Notes: generated from the letters alone by a model not told the origin. Shown: positions 1 through 10,673, counted from the first letter of the stretch. The stretch: DNA of 64,000 nucleotides from Treponema sp. (GCA_024693045.1 JAILLQ010000004.1:1-64000); one strand, 5' to 3'. Numbers and translations are program-made.

Positions 1-709
1 TGTTTCTGAAAAAATGCGTTCACAGATCCGCGGATTAAACCAGGCCAGCAAAAACATCGAAAATGGTGTTTCATTTATTCAGACAACAGAAGGATATCTT
101 CAGGAAACAACAGATATTCTTCAGCGCGTACGCGAATTAGCTGTACAGTCTTCTAACGGTATCTACAGCGATGAAGATCGTATGCAGATTCAGGTTGAAG
201 TATCACAGCTTGTTGCTGAAGTAGACAGAATTGCTAGCCAGGCTCAGTTCAACGGAATGAATATGCTTACAGGCCGTTTTGGCGAAAGCGCAGACAGCGT
301 TATGCAGTTCCAGATTGGTGCAAACATGGATCAGAATGCAAGAGTTTTCATTGGTACAATGACTGCTCAGGCTCTTGGTCTTAAGGGTGCTCAGGGAACT
401 GAAGAAGTTGTATCTATTTCGGACCCAGAAGCTGCAAATGCAACTCTTGGCGCAGTAGACAACGCTTTGCTTACTGTTTCTAAACAGAGAGCAGATCTTG
501 GTGCTTACCAGAACCGCTTCGAAATGGCTGCAAAGGGCATCAACATTGCTGCTGAAAACACACAGGCTGCTGAAAGTCGTATCCGTGATACAGACATGGC
601 TGCTCAGATGGTTGAATTCACAAAGAACCAGATTCTCACACAGTCTGGAACTGCAATGCTTGCTCAGGCAAATTCACAGTCTTCAAACGTACTTGGTTTG
701 TTAAGCTAA
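1..709 (+). CDS. flaB: Flagellin (FlaB-type core flagellin), 5' truncated by window edge
   Basis: Open frame continues upstream of the listed ATG; typical flagellin termini ([39 protein letters not shown]-term [42 protein letters not shown]). Confidence 0.95.
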   Translation, partial: VSEKMRSQIRGLNQASKNIENGVSFIQTTEGYLQETTDILQRVRELAVQSSNGIYSDEDRMQIQVEVSQLVAEVDRIASQAQFNGMNMLTGRFGESADSVMQFQIGANMDQNARVFIGTMTAQALGLKGAQGTEEVVSISDPEAANATLGAVDNALLTVSKQRADLGAYQNRFEMAAKGINIAAENTQAAESRIRDTDMAAQMVEFTKNQILTQSGTAMLAQANSQSSNVLGLLS

Positions 710-762
710 AAAGTAAGTTAATAAGAGATTACTGGATGTCATCTTTTATTAATTAATTTCCT

Positions 763-796
763 AATGGGAGGGGTGCGCCCCTCTCCCATTTTTTTT
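763..796 (+). terminator. Rho-independent terminator after flagellin gene
   Basis: GC-rich inverted repeat AATGGGAGGGG-TGCG-CCCCTCTCCCATT followed by T-run. Confidence 0.85.
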
Positions 797-811
797 CAAG
801 GAGGATGCCTT

Positions 812-1201
812 ATGAATACAATTAGTTCATTAGCGCAGACATTGGCAACGGATGGCCATAATTTTCAGAACATTCAAGTTTCCCAGACGAAAAGTTCAAA
901 TTCGTCGAAATTGAATATAGAAAATACCTTGACAGCACCAACCGCTAAAGATGTCGCAACAGACCTTGCTCAAAATGTAGCCGAGGTCAAAGCCGAAGTA
1001 CAAGAATTGCAAAGAATGTCTGATTTGATATCTGGCAGAAAATTGCAATTCAATGTTAACGACGAGCTTGGAGCGGTAGTTATAAAAGTAGTTGATCCTA
1101 ATACAGAACAGGTTTTAAAGGAGATACCGTCAAAAGATATTCAGACTTTAAAAATCAAGCTTAGAAAAGCAATAGGAATTCTGTTTGATGATTTAGCCTA
1201 G
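812..1201 (+). CDS. flaG: FlaG-like flagellar protein
   Basis: ATG at 812 preceded by AAGGAGGA; C-term LQFNVNDELGAVVIKVVDPNTEQVLKEIPSKDIQTLKIKLRKAIGILFDDLA matches FlaG family; lies between flagellin and fliD. The ORF-track start at 764 lies inside the terminator hairpin. Confidence 0.85.
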   Translation: MNTISSLAQTLATDGHNFQNIQVSQTKSSNSSKLNIENTLTAPTAKDVATDLAQNVAEVKAEVQELQRMSDLISGRKLQFNVNDELGAVVIKVVDPNTEQVLKEIPSKDIQTLKIKLRKAIGILFDDLA

Positions 1202-1219
1202 TATCTTGGCAGACAAAAT

Positions 1220-3271
1220 ATGGCAGGAATTAGCATACCAGGCGTTACAGACAAATACAACACTAACGAAACTATCGAAAAATTGATGGAAATAGAGCGT
1301 ATTCCGCTTACTCGTGAGCAGAAAACGCTCGAAACCTTCAAAAGTCAGCAGGATGCATGGCGCGCCGTCAACCGAAAAATTACAGAATTACGAGACAGTG
1401 TAAAAAGTCTCTACTCCTTCGAAAATCCATTCAACAATAAATTAACAACTTCTTCAGAAGAATACGCAATTACAGCTGATGCAACAAGAAAGGCTAATTA
1501 TGAAACTTTTAAAGTAGATGTTGTACAGGCTGCAACTTCAGATCGTTTTTTAACATCAGAACTAGATGCTGACACAAAAGTACCTGCAGGAACTTATACC
1601 TACAAAATTGGCGACAAATCCGTAACAATGAGATGGAAAGGTGGAAGTTTGCAAGATTTTTCAACTTCCCTGAATAGACGAGGCGGAGACACATTAAAAA
1701 CTAGAGTCATTGGAGCTTCAAAAGGAAAGAAAACCCTTTCAATAGAATCTCAAAAAACTGGAGCAGAAAATAAACTTATCTTCGAAGATGATGCAAAAAC
1801 CTTTGCGGAATCTTCCGGAATGATAATTAAAATAAAGCCAAAAACAATTGAATTTGCTTCAAGCAGGGGAGAATTCCGCCCTGCCCCAGTAATTCCGCTT
1901 GAACAGGAAAGAATGCCTGCAATTTCAAGTGCAAAACTTTCAGTTATTGATGGAAAAACAGTAGTTCCACCTAGGAATGGTTTTGCTATAGAAATTCCTC
2001 AGGCAGCAAAAGAAAATCCTAATTCTCACATACAATTTACTATTTCGAAAACAAAAGTCGCTGACATCACAGAAGAATTGAACAAAATAGAAGCTAGACC
2101 CGTTTTTCCAGAAACAGGTTCCGTTTCTTTTAAAGATGTAACAATTTTAAGCGAAAATGTAGACGCTGCCCTTCCTCCAGAGCCAGCTGTAAAACCTCTT
2201 CCCCTTGACCCGATTGAAACAAAAGACGTTTTATTTGCTCTGTTTAACGACGGAAGTGAAAGAGTAATAGAATTTTCTGAGGATGAAAATGGTGAAGCTA
2301 AAATCGATTTAAATCTAAAGGATTATAAAAATATCAATTCTTTAGTCTTACGAAACCGAAATACGGCAGCTTCATATTCTATTTCCTCTATGACTTCGCT
2401 AAATCCAAACGAAAACCTTGGTTTTATCCCCCAGCACCCAGTTTCTCAGGCTGATGACGCAATTATAAAATATGAAGGGATTACTTTAAAACGTTCTTCT
2501 AATACGATTGACGATGTAATTCCCGAAGTAACTTTAAACATATATGATAAAACAGAAAAGACTGCAAAAATTTCTATTAAGCCAGATACGGAATCTGCAA
2601 AAGAAGCCCTTATAACCTTTGTTGGAAATTACAACCAGGCTCTGTCAGAAATAAATATTCTTACGCAAAACAAACCTGAACTTGTAGAAGAATTAGATTA
2701 CCTTTCAGAAGATGAAAAAAAAGAATACCACGAAAAGTTAGGAATGTTTTCTGCTGACTCTGCCCTTTCAAATCTAAAAAACTCTATGGTTTCAACAACT
2801 GCTGCACACTACGGTTTTTCAGACACTGCAGAAATTACTATGCTTTCACAAATTGGAATTGCAACAAATGCTACAAATTATTCCGGTTATACTCCAAGTA
2901 AACTCAGGGGATACCTGGAAATAGACGAAAAGAAACTTGACACAGAACTTGAAAAACACCTGGAAGATATAAAAAACATATTTGGCTATGATTCTGATGA
3001 TGACCTTATTATAGACAAAGGAATCGGCGTGCAAATGGATAAGCAGCTTACGGCCTACGTTCAGTCCGGTGGAATTTTTGCAATGAAAACATCGTCCCTG
3101 GATTCAAAAATTAAGGCTTCAGAACAAAAAATTTCACGTCTTGAACTTCAGATGGACGACAAAGAAGCCGATTTAAAAGGTAAGTACGGTAGAATGCAGG
3201 GAGCTTTAAACAGCCTTGAAAACCAGCAGAATTCAATTAAGAATTTTTCTAACCGTGGTAACAATAACTAA
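1220..3271 (+). CDS. fliD: Flagellar filament capping protein FliD (hook-associated protein 2)
   Basis: N-term MAGISIPGVTDKYNTNETIEKLMEIERIPLTREQ and coiled C-term (LDSKIKASEQKISRLELQMDDKEADLKGKYGRMQGALNSLENQ) typical of FliD. Confidence 0.9.
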   Translation: MAGISIPGVTDKYNTNETIEKLMEIERIPLTREQKTLETFKSQQDAWRAVNRKITELRDSVKSLYSFENPFNNKLTTSSEEYAITADATRKANYETFKVDVVQAATSDRFLTSELDADTKVPAGTYTYKIGDKSVTMRWKGGSLQDFSTSLNRRGGDTLKTRVIGASKGKKTLSIESQKTGAENKLIFEDDAKTFAESSGMIIKIKPKTIEFASSRGEFRPAPVIPLEQERMPAISSAKLSVIDGKTVVPPRNGFAIEIPQAAKENPNSHIQFTISKTKVADITEELNKIEARPVFPETGSVSFKDVTILSENVDAALPPEPAVKPLPLDPIETKDVLFALFNDGSERVIEFSEDENGEAKIDLNLKDYKNINSLVLRNRNTAASYSISSMTSLNPNENLGFIPQHPVSQADDAIIKYEGITLKRSSNTIDDVIPEVTLNIYDKTEKTAKISIKPDTESAKEALITFVGNYNQALSEINILTQNKPELVEELDYLSEDEKKEYHEKLGMFSADSALSNLKNSMVSTTAAHYGFSDTAEITMLSQIGIATNATNYSGYTPSKLRGYLEIDEKKLDTELEKHLEDIKNIFGYDSDDDLIIDKGIGVQMDKQLTAYVQSGGIFAMKTSSLDSKIKASEQKISRLELQMDDKEADLKGKYGRMQGALNSLENQQNSIKNFSNRGNNN

Positions 3272-3283
3272 TAGGAATTAATT

Positions 3284-3874
3284 ATGGAATTCTACATTAA
3301 TGATGAAAAAATAGATATTACTCTGGAAAATGAAAAGACTATAGGCGATGTTCTCAAAGGTCTGGAAATGAACTTTGAAGAAAACGATGCGGCCGTAGTA
3401 AGTTTAATCATAAATGACACCCTGATTACAGGAAAGAATTTTGATGAATACGCTTCAAAAGACCTGGATGACAATCTTAAATTAGAAATCCAACTGATAA
3501 CAAAAGGTGAAATTTTATTATCCTTCAAAAACCTTCAACTTGCCTTTAAGAATACTACAAAGGATGTAGCCGAAATTTCTGTTGAATTACAAAGTGGTAA
3601 AGAAAAAAATGCTCTTTTAACTATAAAAAAACTTGCAGACTTAATTGAAGAATTCTGCCGAGTTGCAACTTTAGGCAGTCTTTTTTCTGAATATGCAGCT
3701 ATCAAAATTGATGATAAGGATTTCTCCGAGTTTTTTGGGGAATTTTCACCAGTATTAAGTGACTTAGAACAGGCTCTTCAATCAAACGATACCGTTACGG
3801 TTGGAGATTTAGCAGAATACGAAATTTGCCCTCGTCTGGAAGCCATTTATAACACATTGGAAGGAATTGAATGA
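3284..3874 (+). CDS. Conserved hypothetical protein in flagellar cluster
   Basis: 196-aa intact ORF, downstream of fliD, overlaps next start by 4 nt. Confidence 0.75.
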   Translation: MEFYINDEKIDITLENEKTIGDVLKGLEMNFEENDAAVVSLIINDTLITGKNFDEYASKDLDDNLKLEIQLITKGEILLSFKNLQLAFKNTTKDVAEISVELQSGKEKNALLTIKKLADLIEEFCRVATLGSLFSEYAAIKIDDKDFSEFFGEFSPVLSDLEQALQSNDTVTVGDLAEYEICPRLEAIYNTLEGIE

Positions 3875-4959
3875 ATTTTGATTTTCAAGCCGGTGGTTCA
3901 CCTTTAGCTTCAAGACAGAACCCCGTAATCTATGTAACTATTGTAATAGGACTCGTAATTATTGCTGTCTTTTTTGCATTTTGGTTTATCCAGAAAAAAG
4001 TAAAACAGTGGCGTTCAACACCTGAATGGATAAAAAAAGAATCAGAAAGAGCAACAACTAAAAAAGATGTAATGGAATTTGCGGACAAAAACTCTCTTAG
4101 TCCGGAACTTGCAGATCTTCTATGGCGAATCTGTAAAAAGTATGTGATTAGAAATATCAATTATTCTATAAAAGAATTTGCAGATATCGATGGATTTTTT
4201 AAACGATATTACGATGAAATTAAAAATCTTCCCAACATGGAAAAAGAAATCAACGGAACCTTCTTTCTGAAATTCCAGATGGGAAAAATCTTTGCTGCCA
4301 GCGAAAAAGTTTCTTCAACCAGATATTTAACCAAAGATTCAAGAATTTCAGAAATTTTTCCAGACGGTTCAAAAATAGCTTTTAAAGTTTATGAAAACCG
4401 AAAAGAAGATATTCTAATTGAAATAACTGATAGTTTTTTTAATTCTGAAGATAAACCAAAGGATATGGATAAGGTTGCTTTCACATTCAGTTCTTCTTCA
4501 GGTATGCCTTATGCCTTTGTAAGTCGTCTTATCCGCTATGAAACATTGCCTAACGGAAAGCACGTTATGCATGTATCCCATTCCAACGATTTAATTGTAA
4601 AACAGCAACGAAACTTCAAGCGAATCAACCTTACCGAAAAATGTAAAATTTCTTCAGTAAAAAGTGAAGTCAGTAAAAGAGGTAAAGTTACTCTTCTTGC
4701 ATCAGAGAACCGATATGACTGTACTCTATTAAACGTTTCAGGTGGTGGTTGCTGTATTTCAACTAACCTTCCTGTAAAAGAAGGCCAACTAATCAATACT
4801 ATGATTTCAACACCTTTGGGAGCTGTTGAAATATATGGAAAAATCATTAAAACTCGAAAAGCAAAAACTCAAGGTTTATTCAATCTTCATGTACAATTTA
4901 CAGACATTTCAATCGAAGAACAAAATAAGATTTTCTGCAAGGTTTATAATTTTATGTAA
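3871..4959 (+). CDS. Membrane-anchored PilZ-domain protein
   Basis: N-terminal TM (PVIYVTIVIGLVIIAVFFAFWFI); C-term with QQRNFKRINL and NVSGGGCCI motifs resembling PilZ RxxxR and D/NxSxxG. Confidence 0.75.
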   Translation: MNFDFQAGGSPLASRQNPVIYVTIVIGLVIIAVFFAFWFIQKKVKQWRSTPEWIKKESERATTKKDVMEFADKNSLSPELADLLWRICKKYVIRNINYSIKEFADIDGFFKRYYDEIKNLPNMEKEINGTFFLKFQMGKIFAASEKVSSTRYLTKDSRISEIFPDGSKIAFKVYENRKEDILIEITDSFFNSEDKPKDMDKVAFTFSSSSGMPYAFVSRLIRYETLPNGKHVMHVSHSNDLIVKQQRNFKRINLTEKCKISSVKSEVSKRGKVTLLASENRYDCTLLNVSGGGCCISTNLPVKEGQLINTMISTPLGAVEIYGKIIKTRKAKTQGLFNLHVQFTDISIEEQNKIFCKVYNFM

Positions 4960-5023
4960 AACAGGCTTTTACATTTTGTTCTTTTAACTTGCAAATACTT
5001 TAATCTTGGAGTAAATTTAAAAC

Positions 5024-5284
5024 ATGAGAATTTTGGAACTGCGAGACCTCAACAGAGAAGAGGGTTACATTTACTATCGACGCAACTTTACTGGAACTGC
5101 AGTTATAGAAATTCCAGGTTCAACACTTGAAACACCAGTCTCTTTTTGCATAGAAATGAATCCTTTTGGTGCAAAAACTATTGAAATAGATATCCAAAAT
5201 ACATTAAATTACCCTGTACTCCCAGTAAAAAAAGCTCTAAAGGAATACATTTTATTACAGGACGCAGAAGGTATATTACCTTGA
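5024..5284 (+). CDS. Small conserved hypothetical protein
   Basis: 86-aa ORF, 4-nt overlap with tsaE. Confidence 0.65.
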   Translation: MRILELRDLNREEGYIYYRRNFTGTAVIEIPGSTLETPVSFCIEMNPFGAKTIEIDIQNTLNYPVLPVKKALKEYILLQDAEGILP

Positions 5285-5715
5285 AAACTTTTACAACTCA
5301 CACAGCAGAAGAAACAATAGAACTTGGTAAAAAAATTGGAAATCTCCTTAAAAAAGGAGATGTTATTGCAATGCAGGGAACCTTGGCGGCAGGAAAAACA
5401 ACTATCACAAAGGGAATTGCAGAAGCTCTTGAAGTAAAAGACACCATTACCAGCCCAACTTTCTGTTTAATAAGCGAATATGAAGGAAAAATGCCCCTTT
5501 ATCACATGGATGTATACCGTCTTGAAGGTGGTGAAGATTTTGTAAATTTAGGAACAGACGACATGATTTATGGAGAAGGTGTTTCCATTATAGAATGGAG
5601 TGAAAAAATCATGGACGAGCTTCCAAAAAAGACTATAATTCTCAAATTGGAACCTCAGGAAGACGGTTCAAGAATCATTACCATTGAAAATTGGCCTCAT
5701 GGAGAAATTGCATAA
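5281..5715 (+). CDS. tsaE: tRNA t6A biosynthesis ATPase TsaE (TTG start)
   Basis: P-loop GTLAAGKTTITKGIAEAL; TSPTFCLISEY; HMDVYRLEG motifs of YjeE/TsaE. Confidence 0.9.
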   Translation: MKTFTTHTAEETIELGKKIGNLLKKGDVIAMQGTLAAGKTTITKGIAEALEVKDTITSPTFCLISEYEGKMPLYHMDVYRLEGGEDFVNLGTDDMIYGEGVSIIEWSEKIMDELPKKTIILKLEPQEDGSRIITIENWPHGEIA

Positions 5716-6393
5716 ATGAAAGCCCTTGCAGTTGATTTAGCTGTTTCAAAATTAACAGTAGCAGCAAAAAATGAAGATCACACAGTTACAGCTTCTTACG
5801 ATATTGGAATGAAACAGTCAGAAACTTTAGTTCCTGCTATCGATTATGTATTGGAAAAAGCTGCAATAGAAAAAAATAAGCTTGATTTTCTGGCAATTAC
5901 AAAGGGTCCAGGTTCCTTCACAGGATTACGACTTTCCTTTGCAGCTTTAAAATCATTAGAGCTGGCTTTAAATATCCCCCTTTACGGAATTTCTACATTA
6001 GACTGCTATGCAGAGCCATATAAAAATCTTCCATTCGCTATTGTTTCAGTAATTGATGCAAGAAAAGATAAATTTTATGCAAAAGTCACATGTGAAAAAA
6101 ATATTATTCTTGAAGAAGGCGATTATCTGCCAGAGGAAATTTTGAATTCGTTAAAGCAGATTACTGGGGACAAGGAAATTCTTATCTGTGGCTCAGATGC
6201 TGAACTTTTTTACAATCAGATAAAGGATTCCACAGATAAAAAACTCTATTTTCTGCCATTTAATATTACCACTACTGATTCACTTTTTGATATTGCTGAA
6301 AAGATGTATGCAGAAAAAAATACAGGCCTCAACGATTACGATGGACCTGTATATTTAAGAGCTAGTGAAGCTGAAGAAAAAATATCTAAATAA
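5716..6393 (+). CDS. tsaB: tRNA t6A biosynthesis protein TsaB
   Basis: LAITKGPGSFTGLRLSFAALKSLELALNIPLYGISTLD motif; adjacent to tsaE. Confidence 0.9.
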   Translation: MKALAVDLAVSKLTVAAKNEDHTVTASYDIGMKQSETLVPAIDYVLEKAAIEKNKLDFLAITKGPGSFTGLRLSFAALKSLELALNIPLYGISTLDCYAEPYKNLPFAIVSVIDARKDKFYAKVTCEKNIILEEGDYLPEEILNSLKQITGDKEILICGSDAELFYNQIKDSTDKKLYFLPFNITTTDSLFDIAEKMYAEKNTGLNDYDGPVYLRASEAEEKISK

Positions 6394-6621
6394 TTATTTT
6401 CCTAAAATTTTTGAAAGATCACTAATTTTTTCAGTGTTTAATGTAGCAGCTGCTGTATTTTCCGTTTTAATTGCATTAAAAACTTCCTGTCGGAAAACTT
6501 TTACTGAACGAGGAGCTTCTACACCAATTTTTACCTGATCACCGTGAAGTTCAATAATTGTAATAGTTATATCATCGCCTATTTTAATAGACTGGTCTGT
6601 TTTTCGAGAAAGTATAAGCAT
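6394..6621 (-). CDS. csrA: Carbon storage regulator CsrA
   Basis: [48 protein letters not shown]. Confidence 0.97.
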   Translation of the reverse strand: MLILSRKTDQSIKIGDDITITIIELHGDQVKIGVEAPRSVKVFRQEVFNAIKTENTAAATLNTEKISDLSKILGK

Positions 6622-6622
6622 A

Positions 6623-7063
6623 CTACTCTCCCTTCTTCTTTAGAGAAGATACTATATCAAACTTTGTAGTCCATCTGCTGTCATTAAGAACAACCTGAAT
6701 ACATTTGTTATTTTTTCTATTAATAACAATTGGACCTAAAAAGTTAGCTGTAATTGCAGAACCATCGGAAGGAATTGTTACTATAGTCATAACAACCAGG
6801 TCTTCTGGTGACTGAATACCAATATGTTTTAAAGATGCATCATCTATGTCTGCCTCATATTCAGAACAAATCAAAAAAGGATCAACTAAAAGGAAAGCAA
6901 GATTCGCATCATCTAATGATTGCAACCAGATAAATGGTTCATATTCAGAATTGATTAACGCGTATTTTTTATACTGCTCAAAGCCCATTATTCCATCTGG
7001 AAAAGTTACCAGCTGTTTTTCATCAACTTCTACAGTTCCTTTTGCTTTTGTTAAAACTTCCAT
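6623..7063 (-). CDS. fliW: Flagellar assembly factor FliW
   Basis: [38 protein letters not shown]; upstream of csrA. Confidence 0.95.
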   Translation of the reverse strand: MEVLTKAKGTVEVDEKQLVTFPDGIMGFEQYKKYALINSEYEPFIWLQSLDDANLAFLLVDPFLICSEYEADIDDASLKHIGIQSPEDLVVMTIVTIPSDGSAITANFLGPIVINRKNNKCIQVVLNDSRWTTKFDIVSSLKKKGE

Positions 7064-7072
7064 GTTTTACCT

Positions 7073-8317
7073 CTATCTCATGTAATTTAAAAGTGTATTG
7101 CTATACAATTTTCCAGCATTACTAAGTGTAGCCTGATATGCATAGTCAAGCATTTTCATATCTGTTACAGCTTTAGTAAAATCAAGGTCACCTTCCCTGC
7201 TGACCTGTTGAGTTACCGCAAGTGCTGTCGCTGAATTCCTCTGGACATTCAACTGAGCTCTTTCGTATTCTGATCCTGATTTTGCAATTCTTGTAACAAG
7301 ATTACTTATTCCTGAATCCAAAGCTCCTAGCACTCTGCCACCAATTGTTTCATGATCACCTTTTAAAAGAGCGTTTCTAAAAGCAATTACAGTATCAAAC
7401 ATAGAACCACCGCTTACTCGGACACTGTTGCCAATATTATATGGAGGTTTCTGACTTGAATCCTTAATAATTCCCAATTCGTTTAGAGCAGCCCCATCTA
7501 CATCCTGGAGCCAGAGTTGTCTTGCGTCTGTTGTCTCTAAGTTCAACCCCTTTGTTACAGGGTCTATAGAAGCCCTTACAGCTGCACCACTTTCATTGAT
7601 TTTTGCGGCAAGGGCGTAAACGTTATCACCGGCATTTACATTGATTTCCACGCCGTCAACACTGATTTTACTATCACTAGCTGCCTGCCATGCAGAAGCA
7701 TCTCTTCCGCCGTAGATTGTCTGCTGTTCAGCCCAAAAAGTTCTGTTACCGGCATTATCCACTTCCATGTATTTATTCTCATCGACTTCAACTCTATTTG
7801 TATCAACATTTCCGTTATAGCGGACATTTTCAATCAAAGGAACTCCAGAACCTTCTACGGTTCCCATTTCAACTTCAAAAGCAGTACTCTTTATGTTTGT
7901 ACCACCAAAAATTGAATTTCCATCAGATGAAATTGCATTTGCATTCTGAACAAGTTCTTTTAAAAGTTCATCAACTTCAGAAGCCATATTATGCATATCA
8001 TCTTCTGTATAAACTCCATTTGCTCCAGAAATAGCAAGTTCTCTCACTCTCTGCATAATTTCAAGAGAGTTATTCATATAACCTTCTCTTAACGCAAACT
8101 GATCAGTTAGAGTCGCTGCATTTTTTTCAAAGGTATTTACACGGTCAAGATATGATTGGTAACGAACCAGGTGACCTGCAGCAATAGGGTCATCACGAAG
8201 CTGCTGAATTTTACGCTGACTGCCAATCTGGTTATTAGCATTGTTCAAACGACTTTCTTGCAGACGCAATGCTGATTGAGTATCCATGTTATTCATTCTA
8301 GAACTGATTCTATGCAT
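7073..8317 (-). CDS. flgL: Flagellar hook-associated protein FlgL
   Basis: MHRISSRMNNMDTQSALRLQESRLNNANNQIGSQRKIQQLRDDPIAAGHLVRYQS; flagellin-like C-term. Confidence 0.92.
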   Translation of the reverse strand: MHRISSRMNNMDTQSALRLQESRLNNANNQIGSQRKIQQLRDDPIAAGHLVRYQSYLDRVNTFEKNAATLTDQFALREGYMNNSLEIMQRVRELAISGANGVYTEDDMHNMASEVDELLKELVQNANAISSDGNSIFGGTNIKSTAFEVEMGTVEGSGVPLIENVRYNGNVDTNRVEVDENKYMEVDNAGNRTFWAEQQTIYGGRDASAWQAASDSKISVDGVEINVNAGDNVYALAAKINESGAAVRASIDPVTKGLNLETTDARQLWLQDVDGAALNELGIIKDSSQKPPYNIGNSVRVSGGSMFDTVIAFRNALLKGDHETIGGRVLGALDSGISNLVTRIAKSGSEYERAQLNVQRNSATALAVTQQVSREGDLDFTKAVTDMKMLDYAYQATLSNAGKLYSNTLLNYMR

Positions 8318-8347
8318 TTTTAGCTCCTGTCTTTCCTATTGTATTTA

Positions 8348-10219
8348 TTACACACCTAAGCGATTTATAACTGTATCCAAAAGGCTATCCCAAACAGTTA
8401 CAAATTTTGCTGCAGCATTGTATCCATGCTGAAATTTAAGAATATCAGCAAGTTCTTCATCGATATTTACACCGCTTATTGAATCTCTCAAAGAGCGGAG
8501 GTCATTCATCATTGCCATATGACTGTTAAGATTTGTTTCTGCCTGTTCACCCTTTAGACCAACATTAGTAACTGAATCTGCAAAATAATCATCAAAAGTT
8601 CTTTCATGACCAATCATTACTTTTGAATTCCGTATAGAAGCAATTTCAACAGCAGCTCTTGCATCACCGTTGTTTACATTTCCGGAATTATCTTTAAATG
8701 CAGCAGCAACACTCATAACGTCATTTTTTATAGCCTGATTTACTTCAATGTAACCTGCTGGATTCAAAACTGGGCTCACAGCAAACTGAGCTCCGTTTAA
8801 AGATGTAACAGCATCTGCCTGTGAATAGTCGTAGGCACCCGCCTCTCCACTCTGGTTCAAAATTCCGGCATACCCTGTAAGGAAAAATCCTGAATCTTCT
8901 ACATGTCGAATAACAAAATCAGGATTTTCAATATTTTTAGCAGTAGTAGCCTTTAAAACTAAACTGCTATTGCGGTCTAAATAAGCTTTTACTTCAGCAT
9001 TAGAATCGTTTATTCTGTTAATCACAGTTTCAACAGTGTCAGTAGGATGATAAGCAACCCTTACATTTCCGCTTGGACCACTCAAAATCATTTCACCTTC
9101 TAGACCAATCTGCTCCTGAGGATTTAATTTTGTTGTACCTGTAAAGCGGAAAATATATGAATGATCAAGATTTCCATCTCCGTCCCTGTCAAAATTTCCA
9201 TTTACATTTTCAACAAAAGAACGCTGAGTAAAGAAATCAAGTCCAGTAACATTATTTGCACCATAAGCATCACGGTGAACATCATTAACAAGATCTGCAA
9301 AGTTCATTGTCATTGTATTCAAAGACTGAACTTCATTTCTAACATCTACATCCCTGAGTTCTATTAATGCTCCGAGTTTACCACCAGCTACAAAGGCGTC
9401 TTCACCTGTGTCTTTCCAGATAAGTTTATCATAGCCGTTGTTGTCAACAGGAGTTTCCAAGTCGAAATTTCTAGCTATTGAACCCTGAACTAAAACCCGG
9501 CCTTCAAGATGAACCATAAATTCGTCAGAATCTCTTCTATCTGTTGTAATATTTGCAAGTTTTGAAAGTTTATCAACTAATAAATCTCTTCTATCGAGCA
9601 AATCATTTGGATTATCTCCCATTGCCTTAGAACGAACAATTTCACCGTTAATCTGTGCAATTTGGTTTGCAAAATCGTTTACCTGTTCTACGGTAGCCTG
9701 AATATCACTGTTCAAAAGATTTCCAATTCCCATGAGATTGTCCCATTTAGAACGGATTGAGTCTGTAAGTGATTCTCCACGACTTACAACAGCCTGACGA
9801 GCAGCCTGACTTTCCGGATGAACAGAAAGTTCCTGCCAACTCTGCCAGAATTTATCCATATTTGAGCGAACAGAAATTTCATCCGGTTCATTGTAAATCT
9901 GCTCAATCATGGAATAATAATCACTACGAGTCTGCCAGTAGGATTCAGTGTTCTGGCTTTCTGTTATTCTCTGGTCAAGCATTTCGTCTCTTACTCTGTT
10001 AATACTCTGAACATCAATACCCTGACCTATCATTCCAGGTCTTTCAGGTCTTTCCAAACCTGGATTATAAAGAGGATCAAATTCTTTAAGCTGAACTCTC
10101 TGGCGGGAATAACCTTCTGTATTTGCATTTGATATATTGTGACCTGCAGTTGTAATGGCATCTGTGTGAGCCATAATGCTACGTTTACCTAATTCAATTC
10201 CTGAAAATGTTGAACCCAT
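8348..10219 (-). CDS. flgK: Flagellar hook-associated protein FlgK
   Basis: MGSTFSGIELGKRSIMAHTDAITTAGHNISNANTEGYSRQRV; C-term DEELADILKFQHGYNAAAKFVTVWDSLLDTVINRLGV. Confidence 0.95.
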   Translation of the reverse strand: MGSTFSGIELGKRSIMAHTDAITTAGHNISNANTEGYSRQRVQLKEFDPLYNPGLERPERPGMIGQGIDVQSINRVRDEMLDQRITESQNTESYWQTRSDYYSMIEQIYNEPDEISVRSNMDKFWQSWQELSVHPESQAARQAVVSRGESLTDSIRSKWDNLMGIGNLLNSDIQATVEQVNDFANQIAQINGEIVRSKAMGDNPNDLLDRRDLLVDKLSKLANITTDRRDSDEFMVHLEGRVLVQGSIARNFDLETPVDNNGYDKLIWKDTGEDAFVAGGKLGALIELRDVDVRNEVQSLNTMTMNFADLVNDVHRDAYGANNVTGLDFFTQRSFVENVNGNFDRDGDGNLDHSYIFRFTGTTKLNPQEQIGLEGEMILSGPSGNVRVAYHPTDTVETVINRINDSNAEVKAYLDRNSSLVLKATTAKNIENPDFVIRHVEDSGFFLTGYAGILNQSGEAGAYDYSQADAVTSLNGAQFAVSPVLNPAGYIEVNQAIKNDVMSVAAAFKDNSGNVNNGDARAAVEIASIRNSKVMIGHERTFDDYFADSVTNVGLKGEQAETNLNSHMAMMNDLRSLRDSISGVNIDEELADILKFQHGYNAAAKFVTVWDSLLDTVINRLGV

Positions 10220-10241
10220 ATCTATATCCTCTTTTCCGCGC

Positions 10242-10673
10242 TTAGAATAATTGATTCAAAACAACACTGTGTGGCTGATTCTGAACAATAGTACCTTTTC
10301 TTGAATAAACTTTTGCTCTACTCTGTGGTAAAGCAGAATCTATTATGCCCTGTACAAAATTTCTTGTTATATTGATGTAATCTCCAAGAGCTTTGTTTTC
10401 TGTTCTGGTTCTAACAAGTTTTCCCCTTACCTCTGAAAGCAAGTTATTAATAGTAGAATCTTCACTATCACTTTGAAGAGCAAGTTCTTCTCTCCTTTCA
10501 TCCAACTGATTAAACTTGTCCATCTTCAAATTTACAGAAGAAATGACGCTCATCAAAACTGTCCAATCCTTTTCGTTCACAGCCTTTCGCAAATCCTGCT
10601 GCAAATAAATTACTTCATTTAATAAAGAATTTTCTTCTTTTAGGATTTTTATATATTCAGATTTAATTTCAGT
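10242..10673 (-). CDS. flgN: FlgN-like flagellar chaperone
   Basis: Helical protein immediately upstream of flgK; ATG at 10673 preceded by GGGAG. Confidence 0.7.
   Translation of the reverse strand, partial: TEIKSEYIKILKEENSLLNEVIYLQQDLRKAVNEKDWTVLMSVISSVNLKMDKFNQLDERREELALQSDSEDSTINNLLSEVRGKLVRTRTENKALGDYINITRNFVQGIIDSALPQSRAKVYSRKGTIVQNQPHSVVLNQLF

Noticed and set aside
764-811. Upstream extension of the flaG ORF (MGGVRPSPIFFQGGCL)
   Set aside because: Encoded by the flagellin terminator hairpin and T-run; the real start with SD is 812
5343-5361. Small inverted repeat TCTCCTTAAAAAAGGAGA
   Set aside because: Inside tsaE coding sequence with no T-tract; likely chance
7690-8034. 114-aa plus-strand ORF antisense to flgL
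   Set aside because: Composition (His/Leu/Gln/Tyr runs) is a shadow of the flgL reading frame; no SD or family
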